A stretch of 64,000 nt of DNA. Source: Sphingobacterium hotanense. GTDB lineage: Bacteria > Bacteroidota > Bacteroidia > Sphingobacteriales > Sphingobacteriaceae. The translations under genes were made by a program, and so were the position numbers. The DNA lies in NCBI RefSeq assembly GCF_008274825.1, contig NZ_CP030848.1:1426001-1490000 (forward strand). Direction: 5' to 3'. Positions within the stretch are counted from its first letter, which is position 1. Each line of letters opens with the position of its first letter. The notes beneath the pieces were generated by a model. It worked only from the letters and a program-made list of their open reading frames with translations. It did no database searches and was not told the origin of the DNA. Below, piece by piece: positions 25,271 to 35,002 of the stretch.

Positions 25271-25867
25271 ATGTCGAAATCTTCGAATAGAACCCTCTTA
25301 TTCTTAAAGGAGCATGGCTTCAGTATTTTCTTAGGGCTTGCCGTAGTTATACTGTTGGTTTCTCCCGATGCTAAAGCTTGGGCCATTCGTCAGTTGATGA
25401 AGACGGGAGTCTTCAATGCGAAGATTGAAGAAGCGGCGCCAGCGGATAAGCTGGTTCATGATTTCTCCTTTTCAGACCCCGACGGAAATATCGTTTCGAC
25501 GAATCAACTAAGAGGAAAAGTATTATTTATTAATTTTTGGGCTTCTTGGTGTCCTCCTTGTCGGGCAGAGTTTCCGTCGATAGAGGCGCTATATCAGAAG
25601 TTTAAGGATCATCCGGATGTCGTTTTCATTATGATCAATCAGGATGATGACGCGGCAGCAGGGAAGTCATACCTTGATAAAGAAGGTTTTACATTTCCTA
25701 TGCATAGGCTTCATGGTCCCTTAGCGAATGCGATCTATACCGGTTCGCTGCCTACAACTTTAGTTATGGATAAAGCGGGAAGCATTCGTTTTAAACATGA
25801 AGGCTTCGCGAATTATGGCTCTACAAAGTTTATTGCGCAGCTGGAGGAATTACTTAATAAGAATTAA
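25271..25867 (+). CDS. TlpA-like thioredoxin-fold protein, membrane-anchored
   Basis: The 198-residue protein has an uncleaved N-terminal hydrophobic anchor (IFLGLAVVILLVSP) and a thioredoxin domain with INFWASWCPPCRAEFPS and cis-Pro loop GSLPTTLVMDKAG. It is a paralog of the preceding lipoprotein and likely shares its electron donor, perhaps the DsbD-like protein at 27706. Expression with the preceding gene is expected because of the nine-base spacing. Confidence 0.9.
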   Translation: MSKSSNRTLLFLKEHGFSIFLGLAVVILLVSPDAKAWAIRQLMKTGVFNAKIEEAAPADKLVHDFSFSDPDGNIVSTNQLRGKVLFINFWASWCPPCRAEFPSIEALYQKFKDHPDVVFIMINQDDDAAAGKSYLDKEGFTFPMHRLHGPLANAIYTGSLPTTLVMDKAGSIRFKHEGFANYGSTKFIAQLEELLNKN

Positions 25868-25873
25868 AGTCAA

Positions 25874-26332
25874 TTAAAAGTGATAGGCCGTTTCGCTTTT
25901 TGTTTCGGACAATACGAAGTAGGTCTGTACGGTATTGACATGTGGTAATACGGCGAGTTTATGTCGCAGGAACTGATGGTAGGCTTCCATGTCTTTGGTT
26001 GCAATTCGCAGCATAAAGTCATAGGAGCCAGCCATTTGGTAACATTCCATGACCTCCGGGAACTTGGAGACTTCTTTTTCAAATTCGCCTAAAACTTCAA
26101 AGGTATGCGCCTTCAAGAATACCTGAGAGAAGGAGATGAGTCCGATTCCGATTTTATGTCGATCCAGAATGGCTACTGTTTTTTTGATGTAACCCGCTGA
26201 TTTAAGCTTTTTTACGCGTTCGTGTATTGCTGCGATTGATTTATGCAGCTTCAATGATAACTCTTTATTGCTTAATGTTGCATCTTCCTGTAGAAGCTTG
26301 AGCAGCTTCATATCTGTTTGGTCTAAATCCAT
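25874..26332 (-). CDS. Lrp/AsnC-family transcriptional regulator
   Basis: From ATG 26332 the protein has 152 residues: an N-terminal helix-turn-helix (MDLDQTDMKLLKLLQEDATL, KELSLKLHKSIAAIHERVKKL) and a C-terminal RAM ligand-binding domain (residues 70-150, with VLGEFEKEVSKFPEVMECYQ and MAGSYDFMLRI). Lrp-type proteins sense amino acids. The gene is divergent from the cysteine synthase-family gene at 26515, so that gene is the likely target. A longer reading to 26410 adds a poor leader. Confidence 0.85.
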   Translation of the reverse strand: MDLDQTDMKLLKLLQEDATLSNKELSLKLHKSIAAIHERVKKLKSAGYIKKTVAILDRHKIGIGLISFSQVFLKAHTFEVLGEFEKEVSKFPEVMECYQMAGSYDFMLRIATKDMEAYHQFLRHKLAVLPHVNTVQTYFVLSETKSETAYHF

Positions 26333-26514
26333 CGTCTTTATATTTTTCAGACTTCTTAATTGATATGGGTAAATATCTGAAGAATTAATTGATAAATACC
26401 ACTGAAACAATAAAATTTACTGAATATCTATTGAGGTGTTGAATAATATTTTGTTTTGAGGCACTTTTGTATTGTTGACAAATAACGAATAACACCTAAT
26501 ACAATTAACTTTTA

Positions 26515-27591
26515 ATGATGATCGAGGAAGCAACAGTTAGCAAATGTTTATCTCCTGAATTGGATAGTCGCTTTAAACACTTATGGTGTTTAGTAGGTAA
26601 TACACCGATGTTAGAACTTCAATATACTTACCAAGGTAAGCCAGGGAAGATCTATGTAAAGTGTGAGAACTATAACTTGACGGGAAGTATCAAAGACCGT
26701 ATGGCCTTATACATTTTGTATAAAGCATATGCTGACTGTCAGATTCGCCCAACGGACATGATTGTTGAGGCGACAAGTGGAAATACAGGGATTGCATTTT
26801 CGGCAATCGGAAAAGTTTTAGGACATACTGTAAAAATCATTATGCCAAACTGGCTGAGCAAAGAGCGTATCGACATTATCAAGTCGATGGGCGCGGATAT
26901 TCAATTGATCAGCAAGGAAGAAGGTGGTTTCTTAGGAAGTATCAAACTCAGTGAGGAATTAGCGGCACAGGGTGGCGTATTCTTGCCACGACAATTTGAG
27001 AACCTGTTCAATGCGGAGGCCCATGAACTGACAACCGGTAAAGAGATTGCTTTACAATTAGAATCTCAGGGCTTGGTTGCGGATGCTTTCGTTGCGGGCG
27101 TGGGTACCGGCGGTACAGTTATGGGCGTGGGCAAGCAGTTGAAGAACTACAACCCTAACGTACGAATCCATCCATTGGAGCCGCAAGAAAGTCCTACATT
27201 AACAACAGGATATAAAGTTGGAGCTCACCGTATTCAAGGTATCTCTGATGAGTTCATTCCTGCTATCGTTAAGTTGGACGAGCTTGATCCTGTAATTTGT
27301 GCTTCTGATGGTGATTCGATCATTATGGCGCAAAAATTAGCACAACAATTAGGTTTAGCAGTAGGAATCTCTTCCGGTGCAAACGTAATTGGTGCCATTA
27401 AATTAAAACAAGAGTTGGGTGATGACGCTGTTGTAGTGACATTATTATGCGACGATAATAAGAAATATTTAACTACTGATTTAGTTAAGGAGCAACCAGT
27501 TAAAGAGGGTTACATCTCTACAGATCTTGATTTTACAGGATTCCATCCGATTGCAAGATTAGAAAAACCATTGATTGGTTTCAATAAATAG
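26515..27591 (+). CDS. PLP-dependent cysteine synthase-family protein
   Basis: The 358-residue enzyme has the fold-type II PLP signature: [18 protein letters not shown] (Lys, Schiff base), [35 protein letters not shown] and [14 protein letters not shown]. It probably catalyses beta-replacement on O-acetylserine or a related serine ester to give cysteine. It is longer than CysK or CysM by a C-terminal tail containing [15 protein letters not shown], as in SbnA-like branches, so the exact reaction is open. It is divergent from the Lrp regulator. Confidence 0.85.
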   Translation: MMIEEATVSKCLSPELDSRFKHLWCLVGNTPMLELQYTYQGKPGKIYVKCENYNLTGSIKDRMALYILYKAYADCQIRPTDMIVEATSGNTGIAFSAIGKVLGHTVKIIMPNWLSKERIDIIKSMGADIQLISKEEGGFLGSIKLSEELAAQGGVFLPRQFENLFNAEAHELTTGKEIALQLESQGLVADAFVAGVGTGGTVMGVGKQLKNYNPNVRIHPLEPQESPTLTTGYKVGAHRIQGISDEFIPAIVKLDELDPVICASDGDSIIMAQKLAQQLGLAVGISSGANVIGAIKLKQELGDDAVVVTLLCDDNKKYLTTDLVKEQPVKEGYISTDLDFTGFHPIARLEKPLIGFNK

Positions 27592-27639
27592 TCTTTTGTT
27601 TCATACAGCTGTTGTTGGCTGTTAAGTTTTCTAGTAGAA

Positions 27640-27665
27640 GTTAGCCGAGTTCCAGCTCGGTTAAC
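27640..27665 (+). terminator. Terminator-like hairpin after the cysteine synthase-family gene
   Basis: GTTAGCCGAG and CTCGGTTAAC form a 10-bp stem (one G-T pair) around a six-nt loop, followed by TTAATTTTTG. The weak U tract makes termination likely but not certain. Confidence 0.55.
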
Positions 27666-27705
27666 TTAATTTTTGTAATTAACTTAATCTCAATAGAACC
27701 GAATT

Positions 27706-29391
27706 ATGAAGTATATTTTTCATGTTTTATTAATATTGACGCTTTTCTTCGCAGGAACTGTGCAGGCGCAAGAGGCTGATAGTTTGATCAGCTTAGATGA
27801 TGTAGAGTTCTCGTCGGGGGCAGATACGCAAGTATTGGATACATCCTTAACTGAAGATGTTGTATTCACCGATGGCCAGGATTCAGTCGCTCAAGACACG
27901 ACGGCTGCAAGCACTGTTGTTGCTACTGCAGCTCCAGAAGAGTCTAAATCCCTTTGGGGAATCTTTATCGCCGGTCTTATCGGCGGATTCGCTGCATTCC
28001 TGATGCCTTGTATCTTCCCGATGGTACCTCTAACGGTATCTTTCTTTACCAAGAAATCCGGCAGCAAGAGCAAAGCGGTATCTCAAGCCTTCTTATATGG
28101 CTTGTTCATTATTGTGATCTATGTAGCTTTAGGAATGTTGATCACCATTGCATTCGGTGCGGAGGCGTTGAATGCCCTGTCGACCAATGGTATCTTCAAT
28201 TTCCTATTCTTCCTTCTATTGGTGGTATTCGCGGCTTCCTTCTTCGGTGCCTTCGAAATCACTCTGCCAAGTTCATTCGTGAACAAGATCGACTCCAACT
28301 CGGACAAGAGCGGTTTGATCGGCTTGTTTTTTATGTCGGCTAGTTTAGCCGTGGTTTCTTTCTCTTGTACAGGGCCTATCATCGGTACTTTACTTGTTGA
28401 GGCAGCTACCAAAGGCGAGCGCTTAGGCCCGGCCGTAGGGATGTTCGGATTCTCTTTAGCATTGGCTATCCCATTCGTATTGTTCGCAATGTTCCCTTCT
28501 TTATTGAAGTCACTGCCGAAATCAGGCGGTTGGTTGAACAGTGTGAAAGTCGTGTTGGGTTTCTTAGAGCTTGCGCTAGCAATGAAATTCCTTTCCAATG
28601 TAGACTTAGCTTATAACTGGCAGCTATTAGACCGCGAGGTCTTCTTAGCGCTATGGATCGTGATATTCGGCTTAATGGGACTATACCTATTAGGAAAGAT
28701 CAAGTTTTCGCATGACAGCGACCTACCTTATCTTTCTGTACCTCGTACGGTCTTGACAATCATTGTATTCTCTTTCGTAGTCTACATGATCCCTGGTATG
28801 TGGGGAGCGCCTTTGAAATCTATCGCAGCCTTCCTTCCTCCAATCGGGACGCAAGACTTTGATTTAAGTTCTGCGACGCATGCTGCACCGGCTGCTTCAG
28901 GAGACGCGAGCAGCAGAAAGCACTACACACATTTCCACAGCCGTGCGACCATCAAAGGATTCGATCCTTACTATGATTACGATGAAGCATTAGCAGCAGC
29001 GAAAGCGCAGAATAAGCCTTTGATGATCGACTTTACAGGTTGGACTTGTGTCAACTGCCGTAAGATGGAAGCTTCGGTATGGTCAGATCCGAAAGTTCGG
29101 AACCTGATCAATGAGAACTTTATCTTGGTAGAGCTATATGTGGATGAGCATGACCTGAAATTGCCGGAAGCAGAGCAATATGTTTCCAAAGAAACAGGCA
29201 AGAAGATCAATACCGTTGGTAAAAAGAATACCGACTTCCAGATTACCCGCTTCCAGAGCAACTCGCAACCTTTGTATGCGATCGTAGGTGCTGATGAGCA
29301 GTTACTCGTTCCGGCAAGCGGTGCAAACTATGATATCGACAGCTATGCAGCCTACCTGCAGAGCGCAATAGACGCTTATAAAGCGAAATAA
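27706..29391 (+). CDS. DsbD/CcdA-like thiol-disulfide transporter with C-terminal thioredoxin domain
   Basis: The 561-residue protein has a signal peptide, an acidic Thr/Ser-rich stretch to about residue 80, then eight membrane segments with the CcdA landmarks FLMPCIFPMVPLTVSFFTKK and SFSCTGPIIGTLL. Both contain the conserved transmembrane cysteines. A C-terminal thioredoxin domain has FTGWTCVNCRKMEASVW. It passes electrons from cytoplasmic thioredoxin to the periplasm. The separate N-terminal DsbD alpha domain is absent, so the terminal domain or the TlpA proteins nearby may receive electrons directly. Confidence 0.85.
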   Translation: MKYIFHVLLILTLFFAGTVQAQEADSLISLDDVEFSSGADTQVLDTSLTEDVVFTDGQDSVAQDTTAASTVVATAAPEESKSLWGIFIAGLIGGFAAFLMPCIFPMVPLTVSFFTKKSGSKSKAVSQAFLYGLFIIVIYVALGMLITIAFGAEALNALSTNGIFNFLFFLLLVVFAASFFGAFEITLPSSFVNKIDSNSDKSGLIGLFFMSASLAVVSFSCTGPIIGTLLVEAATKGERLGPAVGMFGFSLALAIPFVLFAMFPSLLKSLPKSGGWLNSVKVVLGFLELALAMKFLSNVDLAYNWQLLDREVFLALWIVIFGLMGLYLLGKIKFSHDSDLPYLSVPRTVLTIIVFSFVVYMIPGMWGAPLKSIAAFLPPIGTQDFDLSSATHAAPAASGDASSRKHYTHFHSRATIKGFDPYYDYDEALAAAKAQNKPLMIDFTGWTCVNCRKMEASVWSDPKVRNLINENFILVELYVDEHDLKLPEAEQYVSKETGKKINTVGKKNTDFQITRFQSNSQPLYAIVGADEQLLVPASGANYDIDSYAAYLQSAIDAYKAK

Positions 29392-29414
29392 AGAACCCTA
29401 ATAAATCATTCATG

Positions 29415-29455
29415 AGCCCATGTGAAGCCTACGCTGAACATGGGCTTTTTTTTTT
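29415..29455 (+). terminator. Rho-independent terminator of the DsbD-like gene
   Basis: AGCCCATGT (29415-29423) pairs with ACATGGGCT (29438-29446) across a 14-nt loop and is followed by ten Ts. Confidence 0.85.
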
Positions 29456-29698
29456 CGAAATATACTATTAAAAATTATTTAACCTCTCAGGGCAAAATGC
29501 GCCATATTTATGATAATATATTAGACAAATGCCCCTGTTTAGCTGAATATCTTTGAGGTAAGAAATCGAAGAAAAGCGAGTGCTAACAATTTTATCAACC
29601 TAAAAAAGCTGTTTTTCGATATGACCGATTAATTAATTTGCCTTTGTGATAGCGGGCGTAATAGGCAATGTTTTAAGTACTAGTAAATTATTTAAACA
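29456..29698 (+). promoter_or_regulatory. Leader region of the PUL-like locus: motif copy 1 and -7 box
   Basis: The stretch has no gene. It contains the motif TGATAATATATTAGA at 29511-29525 and, 22 nt further, TATCTTTG (29548-29555), a full TAnnTTTG match. The same motif and the same 22-nt spacing occur at 34894-34937, and an identical motif at 43911-43925 next to the AraC gene. This is the best candidate promoter for the first transcription unit of the locus. Confidence 0.6.
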
Positions 29699-31483
29699 AT
29701 GAAATGCTCATTTAATACGAATTTACTTCATGCTTTTAAACGTCTTGGCATTCTAGTCTTGATTGCACTCTTCTTTTGGCTGTTTCTTTTTTCCTGTAAA
29801 TCTAATAAGCCCCAAAATTCCATTAAGCAAGTGATTGACAACTTCACCTATGCGATTAAAGAGAAAGGCAACTGGCAGCAGTTTCAGAATGTCAAACAAG
29901 CCGAGCTAATTCCATTATTTTCCGTGCAAGATTTAAAGGTACTGTCTACTGCATATTGGCAGTTTGATGTCAATCAGGATGTCGATGTATTTGTATGCCG
30001 TGATACGGCACAAAATGAGGTTCCATTTTGGCTTATTGAGGAGGGCTTTATCAGAACAAACGCGATTGTTGAGAATGATTTAGTCCGATATGAAGTTTGG
30101 CAGAAACGGTTTGCAAAAGGGAGAATCGGATTGGGGATAAACGGTTTCGACCGGCATCGTTTTACCTATTTCGTTGCGTTAAAGCCAGTGGATTCGGATC
30201 AATTTTTAGATTTTAAGCCAATATTTCCGGAGCAGCAGAATCTGTATTCTATGACGAAGGGACAATACATTTATACCGATTGGGATGAATTGACCCTCAC
30301 AAAGATTCCTTCGCTACTGGAAGGTGCTTATGTTATTCCGACTTTTCGCGGTAGATCTCGTGAAGCTCATCTGATTGATGGCTTTCGAGAGACATTATAT
30401 CCCTCTAGCGAGCAGGCGGATCAAGTATTATTGAGCTGGGTGGACTCGCCACTATCGTCGCAATATATCAGCTGGCGAACACATCCTTCCGTTGAAAGTG
30501 CAAATATTAAATATTGGGAAATATCGACGAGGGATACTATGTCTTTACAGGCGGGATATGAATATATAGAAGATCCTTTATTGATCAATGATTTGGAAAA
30601 TAAGCGCTTCTCGGCAAACATCTCAGATTTGAAGTCCGGAACCCGCTATGGGTATAGAATTATGGTCGACGGTCGGGATGATTTTCAGGGGGAGTTCAAG
30701 ACGGCTCATCCAGAAGGAGGTTTTGAGTTTGCTTGGTTTGGCGATATCCATAATGACCCAGACTGGGGTGCTAAATTGCCGGTTTGGGGCTCGAAATACC
30801 CCGACGTGAAGTTCCATTTGTTTGTAGGTGACCTCGTGAATACAGGCCTTTATCGTGATCAATGGGATGTATTATGGAACGCTGCTGGGCCAATTTTAGA
30901 TCGACCGGTTTTTTCGGCTCCGGGTAACCATGATAGTCAGGAGGGGCTGCCTGCAACATTATTCTACAATTATTTGAAAAGTCCAAAAAATGGGACCAAG
31001 CTAGTCGAGCAAACTACTAGTTATTCCTTTGTCTACCAAAATACTCTTTTTGTTGTCTTAGACGCGGTAGGTACTGGGGTTGAATTGCAAAAGAAATGGC
31101 TGCAGGAAACGCTTGTGCAAAGTAAAGAGCAATTTAAGATTGTAGCTTTTCATTTCGCGCCTTATACCACCGAGGGGGAATATTTGGATATTCAACAGCA
31201 CTGGATTCCATTATTTGAACAATACGGTGTCGACCTAGTAGTCAATGGACATTTTCATTTCTATCAACGATTTAAACCAAAAGTGAAAGGCCCAAGATAT
31301 GTTATGTCTATCGGCACTTCTGTTAAGAACGATAAAATAATTTCCGATTCCACGCGGGGGAAGTGGGTAAATCGGGGATACCTATATCAACACGTAAAGA
31401 TTGATCCGGAGCGATTGATTATGACATCGCTGGATGAACATCTTTCTATTATTGACCAATTTGAAATCATCAAAAAAAACTAA
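29699..31483 (+). CDS. Metallophosphoesterase lipoprotein (purple-acid-phosphatase-like)
   Basis: The 594-residue product has a hydrophobic leader ending in the lipobox LFSC and an N-terminal region of unknown type to about residue 230. A fibronectin-III-like domain follows to about 335. The C-terminal calcineurin-like domain has the full metal set: FGDIHNDP, GDLVNTG, APGNHDSQ, HFAPYTTEG and NGHFHFYQRF. It should hydrolyse phosphomono- or diesters at the cell surface or in the periplasm. It heads the locus, four bases before the next gene. The N-terminal domains resemble the layout of purple acid phosphatases. Confidence 0.8.
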   Translation: MKCSFNTNLLHAFKRLGILVLIALFFWLFLFSCKSNKPQNSIKQVIDNFTYAIKEKGNWQQFQNVKQAELIPLFSVQDLKVLSTAYWQFDVNQDVDVFVCRDTAQNEVPFWLIEEGFIRTNAIVENDLVRYEVWQKRFAKGRIGLGINGFDRHRFTYFVALKPVDSDQFLDFKPIFPEQQNLYSMTKGQYIYTDWDELTLTKIPSLLEGAYVIPTFRGRSREAHLIDGFRETLYPSSEQADQVLLSWVDSPLSSQYISWRTHPSVESANIKYWEISTRDTMSLQAGYEYIEDPLLINDLENKRFSANISDLKSGTRYGYRIMVDGRDDFQGEFKTAHPEGGFEFAWFGDIHNDPDWGAKLPVWGSKYPDVKFHLFVGDLVNTGLYRDQWDVLWNAAGPILDRPVFSAPGNHDSQEGLPATLFYNYLKSPKNGTKLVEQTTSYSFVYQNTLFVVLDAVGTGVELQKKWLQETLVQSKEQFKIVAFHFAPYTTEGEYLDIQQHWIPLFEQYGVDLVVNGHFHFYQRFKPKVKGPRYVMSIGTSVKNDKIISDSTRGKWVNRGYLYQHVKIDPERLIMTSLDEHLSIIDQFEIIKKN

Positions 31484-31486
31484 CCT

Positions 31487-32662
31487 ATGAAAGAAACTTT
31501 ACTAACCATGACCTTATTGATTCTAGCCTATACGGTGCAAGCACAACAAAATAAGTTCAAGGTTCTCGAACGAAATTTTATATTTCCGCATCAATCGCTG
31601 CATGTGCATGGCAGCAGTATTGTCGAACTGCCTTCTGGTGATTTGTTATCGACCTGGTTTGAAGGCTCTGGTGAGCGGGGTTCCGATGATGTGAAGATTA
31701 TGGGCGCGAAGTATAAGCAGGCTACAAATCGATGGGGGTCGCCTTATGTACTTGCCGATACGGAGGGTCTTCCTGATTGTAACCCGGTACTCTTTATGCA
31801 TCGAAATAAACTCTTCTTGGTTTGGATCGCGGTGCAGGCAAATCGCTGGGAAAACTCTGTGTTGAGGTTCCGCAGGAGTGCAGAATTTGAGAGTGATGAG
31901 GTGAAGTGGGAATGGCAGGATAATATTCTGTTGAAGCCCGGAGATGACTTTGTTGCTGCTGTTAAGGCGAGATTCAAGGAGCTGCCTCCTCGCAATCATG
32001 CCTGGGCGGAATATGCTCCTCGTTATGATGCACAGATTATCCAAGCGACAGAAGATCCTACAAAAAGAGCATTCGGATGGATGACCCGTATCAAGCCCTT
32101 GATCCTGTCTTCGGGTCGGATCTTGCTACCTGTATATTCCGATGGATTTAATTTTTCGATGATTGCCTTTTCCGACAGCAATGGGGAGTCGTGGAACTAT
32201 TCGGAGCCAATTGTAGGGCGGGGGAATATCCAGCCGGCCTTGATTGAGAACTCTAAAGGCGAAATTGTAGCCTATATGCGAGATTCGGGCGATGACCCCG
32301 CCTTGCTTCAGCAGAGTGTTTCCAAAGATCAGGGGAAGAGTTGGTCGGTAAATAAGGAATTCAATGTGAAGAGTACAGCCAGTGTTGATGTCTTGAAGTT
32401 GGACCGTTCAAATTGGATTTTATTGACCAATGACAATGAAGAGGGGCGAGCGCGACTTTCTTTATACCAATCGAAAGATGAGGGCGCAAGCTGGCAGTCT
32501 ATAGGTATTATCGTAGAAGATAAGACAAAGGTAGGGCGCTTTTCTTACCCGGCAATGATTGCGGATTCAAAGGGCAGCATACATATTACTTATTCTCACC
32601 ATAAAGCGCCAAATAGTAAATCTATCGAGCATGTTGTAATCGATAGAAAATCAATCCAATAA
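31487..32662 (+). CDS. BNR/Asp-box six-bladed propeller protein (sialidase superfamily)
   Basis: The 391-residue protein has a cleavable signal peptide ending TVQAQ and Asp-box repeats, for example SDSNGESW, SKDQGKSWSV and SKDEGASWQS. It should fold as a sialidase-type propeller outside the cytoplasm. The FRIP motif that carries the first catalytic arginine of true sialidases is not evident, so another glycosidic bond or a binding role is more likely. It lies in the same unit as the preceding metallophosphoesterase and the following 723-residue protein. Confidence 0.75.
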   Translation: MKETLLTMTLLILAYTVQAQQNKFKVLERNFIFPHQSLHVHGSSIVELPSGDLLSTWFEGSGERGSDDVKIMGAKYKQATNRWGSPYVLADTEGLPDCNPVLFMHRNKLFLVWIAVQANRWENSVLRFRRSAEFESDEVKWEWQDNILLKPGDDFVAAVKARFKELPPRNHAWAEYAPRYDAQIIQATEDPTKRAFGWMTRIKPLILSSGRILLPVYSDGFNFSMIAFSDSNGESWNYSEPIVGRGNIQPALIENSKGEIVAYMRDSGDDPALLQQSVSKDQGKSWSVNKEFNVKSTASVDVLKLDRSNWILLTNDNEEGRARLSLYQSKDEGASWQSIGIIVEDKTKVGRFSYPAMIADSKGSIHITYSHHKAPNSKSIEHVVIDRKSIQ

Positions 32663-32681
32663 CCTTTTAAAACCAAAAATA

Positions 32682-34853
32682 ATGAGATCAAATTTCTTAA
32701 CGATTATTTTTCTGCTCAACAGCTTTTTGTTGTTGGGGCAGCAGCGACATAAAGATATTCCTTTTACGCAAGACTATGCGATTAAATACGAGGGGGCAGT
32801 TGCTGCCAAAGCAGTCGACTTCGACCGAAACGGACATATACAGGTGCTTGCCGAGTCTGGTTTAAAACGTTTGACACCTGGACAGTTACTTGTGCCGGGG
32901 AAAATAGTGGATGATAATTTATATCGGTTTATGGGGGATAAATCGATTGTCGACTTAACCCAGGTGGATCAACAACTCGTTTACTTAGATGAAAAAGTCA
33001 TTTTTTCAAATGCTTGGGCCGGGAGCTTATATATAGAACATCAAGTGGAGAGTCCCATTGGTTTCTTAGCGTTGAATAAATCCGAATTTCTTGTTTACAA
33101 TCGTTCAGTCGTAACTCATATCCGAGCAGGAAAGAAAGTGCGGGAGATTAAACTTCAAGACGCAATAAAAGAATTGGCTCTGGGAAGTCATGGTGGATAC
33201 TACGTATTGACCGATAAAGCTGTATTTGAGGGAAGTTTGAATTCGGCTTCATTAAAGTCTGTTTTTGCGAAGCCTGGGGTTGCTTCTATGGCTGTTCATG
33301 AAGGGCATCTTGTACTGGCGCATGAATCGGAAGGGTTACTTTTCCTAGATAAGCAGCATAAGTTGCAGAAAGCGGATCGCAGGCTCCCTTCGCTGAAATT
33401 AACAAAGGTTCGCAGCATTGATGGACAATTGTGGATGGGTAGTGATGAAGGAGCTTTTAAGCTAGCTCAGAACGGGCGCTATGACTATTACGCGAGTAAA
33501 CGATGGTTGAACAATGATCGTGTAGTCGATATCAAAAAGGGACCTCAGACGTCTGTTCTTATTCTGAATGCTGGGGGGCTTTCGAAGATCGTATTTGAGC
33601 AGATGACCCTGGCACAAAAAGCGGAATTCTATGAAAAGCAATCGCGCATTAGACATATCCGCAATGGATTTAATTCAAATCTTTTCGGTATGAAAGATGG
33701 TGATATCAGCACGGGCTACTTGGTCGACTCGGACAATGACGGTTTATGGACCTCTATGTATTTGGCTTCGCAGGCATTTCGATATGCTGTCACCAAGAGT
33801 CCTGATGCTCTGCAAAATACGCGCGAGTCGCTAGACGCGATGGAGCGGCTGTATTCAATCAATCCTGTCAAGGGATTTCCGGCGAGAACATTCGAGCGTA
33901 CCGGCCATAAAAGTAAGTTGGGCGATCCGGAGCATTGGCAGAAAGCAGCGGAGAAAGATTGGGATTGGAAGGCTACGACGAGTAGCGATGAAGCTATCGG
34001 TCATATTTTTGCCTTCGGCGTCATCGCAGAAGTCGTTGATGTGCCTGAGCTCAAGCAACAAGCGGTTAAGCTTATCGACTCGATGATGACGCATATTATT
34101 GAAAACGACATGTACCTAGTTGATTTCGATGGCAAGCCGACGCTATGGGGGAAATGGAATCCTAGTTATGTGAATGGATTTGACAAGAACATCGGCGATC
34201 GAAAGCTGAACTCATCGAATATTATCGGCATGCTGCAAACTGCCTACCACTTTACGAAAAAACCGAAATATAAAGAGAAGATTCAAGAGCTTTTTGATAA
34301 ACATGGGTACTTGGAAAATCTGATGAGACCGATGGAAGAAATTGGCAAGGCAGACAAGCAGTCTGACAACCTGAGTCAGCTTCTCTCGGTGTATTGGAAT
34401 CACTCCGACGATGAGATGTATTTCTTAGGGTATTGGGGCTTATATCGGTATGCATTAAACAATGATCTAAAGGAAAAATATAAGGCATCGATTATCGATC
34501 ATTTTGAGGCCGAGCGTCCGGAAAAAGATGCTGTATGGAATATCATGACGGCGATGACAGGTGTTAAGGATTTCGCTTTGGGCGATGCGATGTGGTTTTT
34601 ACAGGAATATCCTATGGATCTGATTCAATGGACTATTAAAAACAGTCAGCGTTCGGATATTGATCTGTTGGAAAAGAATTTCCGCAATCAGTACACGAAG
34701 GAGGTACTCCCGCCGGATGAATTGAAAATATCCAGACATAATGCTAACCGATTTATCCTTGATGGCGGTCACGACGGTGCTGCAGAAAATTCAGCAGGCG
34801 ATATTTGGTTGTTGCCTTATTGGATGGGGAAATACCTACAGGTAATTGATTAA
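32682..34853 (+). CDS. Secreted two-domain protein: propeller-like plus (alpha/alpha) barrel-like
   Basis: The 723-residue protein has a signal peptide (NSFLLLGQ). Residues about 25-300 look like a beta-propeller of short blades (for example DFDRNGHIQVLAESGLKRL, DGQLWMGSDEGAFKLAQNG). Residues about 330-720 are helical, with the repeated pattern of an (alpha/alpha) toroid (STGYLVDSDNDGLWTSMYLA, DEAIGHIFAFGVIAEV, SDNLSQLLSVYWNHSDDEMY). Toroids of this kind are seen in polysaccharide lyases and in unsaturated-glycosyl and alpha/alpha hydrolases, so an enzyme is likely. I cannot name the family. Confidence 0.6.
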   Translation: MRSNFLTIIFLLNSFLLLGQQRHKDIPFTQDYAIKYEGAVAAKAVDFDRNGHIQVLAESGLKRLTPGQLLVPGKIVDDNLYRFMGDKSIVDLTQVDQQLVYLDEKVIFSNAWAGSLYIEHQVESPIGFLALNKSEFLVYNRSVVTHIRAGKKVREIKLQDAIKELALGSHGGYYVLTDKAVFEGSLNSASLKSVFAKPGVASMAVHEGHLVLAHESEGLLFLDKQHKLQKADRRLPSLKLTKVRSIDGQLWMGSDEGAFKLAQNGRYDYYASKRWLNNDRVVDIKKGPQTSVLILNAGGLSKIVFEQMTLAQKAEFYEKQSRIRHIRNGFNSNLFGMKDGDISTGYLVDSDNDGLWTSMYLASQAFRYAVTKSPDALQNTRESLDAMERLYSINPVKGFPARTFERTGHKSKLGDPEHWQKAAEKDWDWKATTSSDEAIGHIFAFGVIAEVVDVPELKQQAVKLIDSMMTHIIENDMYLVDFDGKPTLWGKWNPSYVNGFDKNIGDRKLNSSNIIGMLQTAYHFTKKPKYKEKIQELFDKHGYLENLMRPMEEIGKADKQSDNLSQLLSVYWNHSDDEMYFLGYWGLYRYALNNDLKEKYKASIIDHFEAERPEKDAVWNIMTAMTGVKDFALGDAMWFLQEYPMDLIQWTIKNSQRSDIDLLEKNFRNQYTKEVLPPDELKISRHNANRFILDGGHDGAAENSAGDIWLLPYWMGKYLQVID

Positions 34854-34893
34854 TAGATTTTAACTACTGAATGATAAAATTTCATATATACTA

Positions 34894-34937
34894 GATAATT
34901 TATTAGAAAGAACGGTAGGTATCATCCGCTAATTTTG
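34894..34937 (+). promoter_or_regulatory. Motif copy 2 with -7 box 22 nt downstream
   Basis: GATAATTTATTAGA (34894-34907) matches 13 of 14 positions of the motif at 29512-29525. It is followed after 22 nt by TAATTTTG (34930-34937), a TAnnTTTG box. It would drive the second part of the locus, starting at 35003. Confidence 0.55.
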
Positions 34938-35002
34938 ATATAACCAATAGATAAACACTCCTTTAGCGGGTTCAATCCGATTCTTCATCAAAAGCAATAA
35001 TT

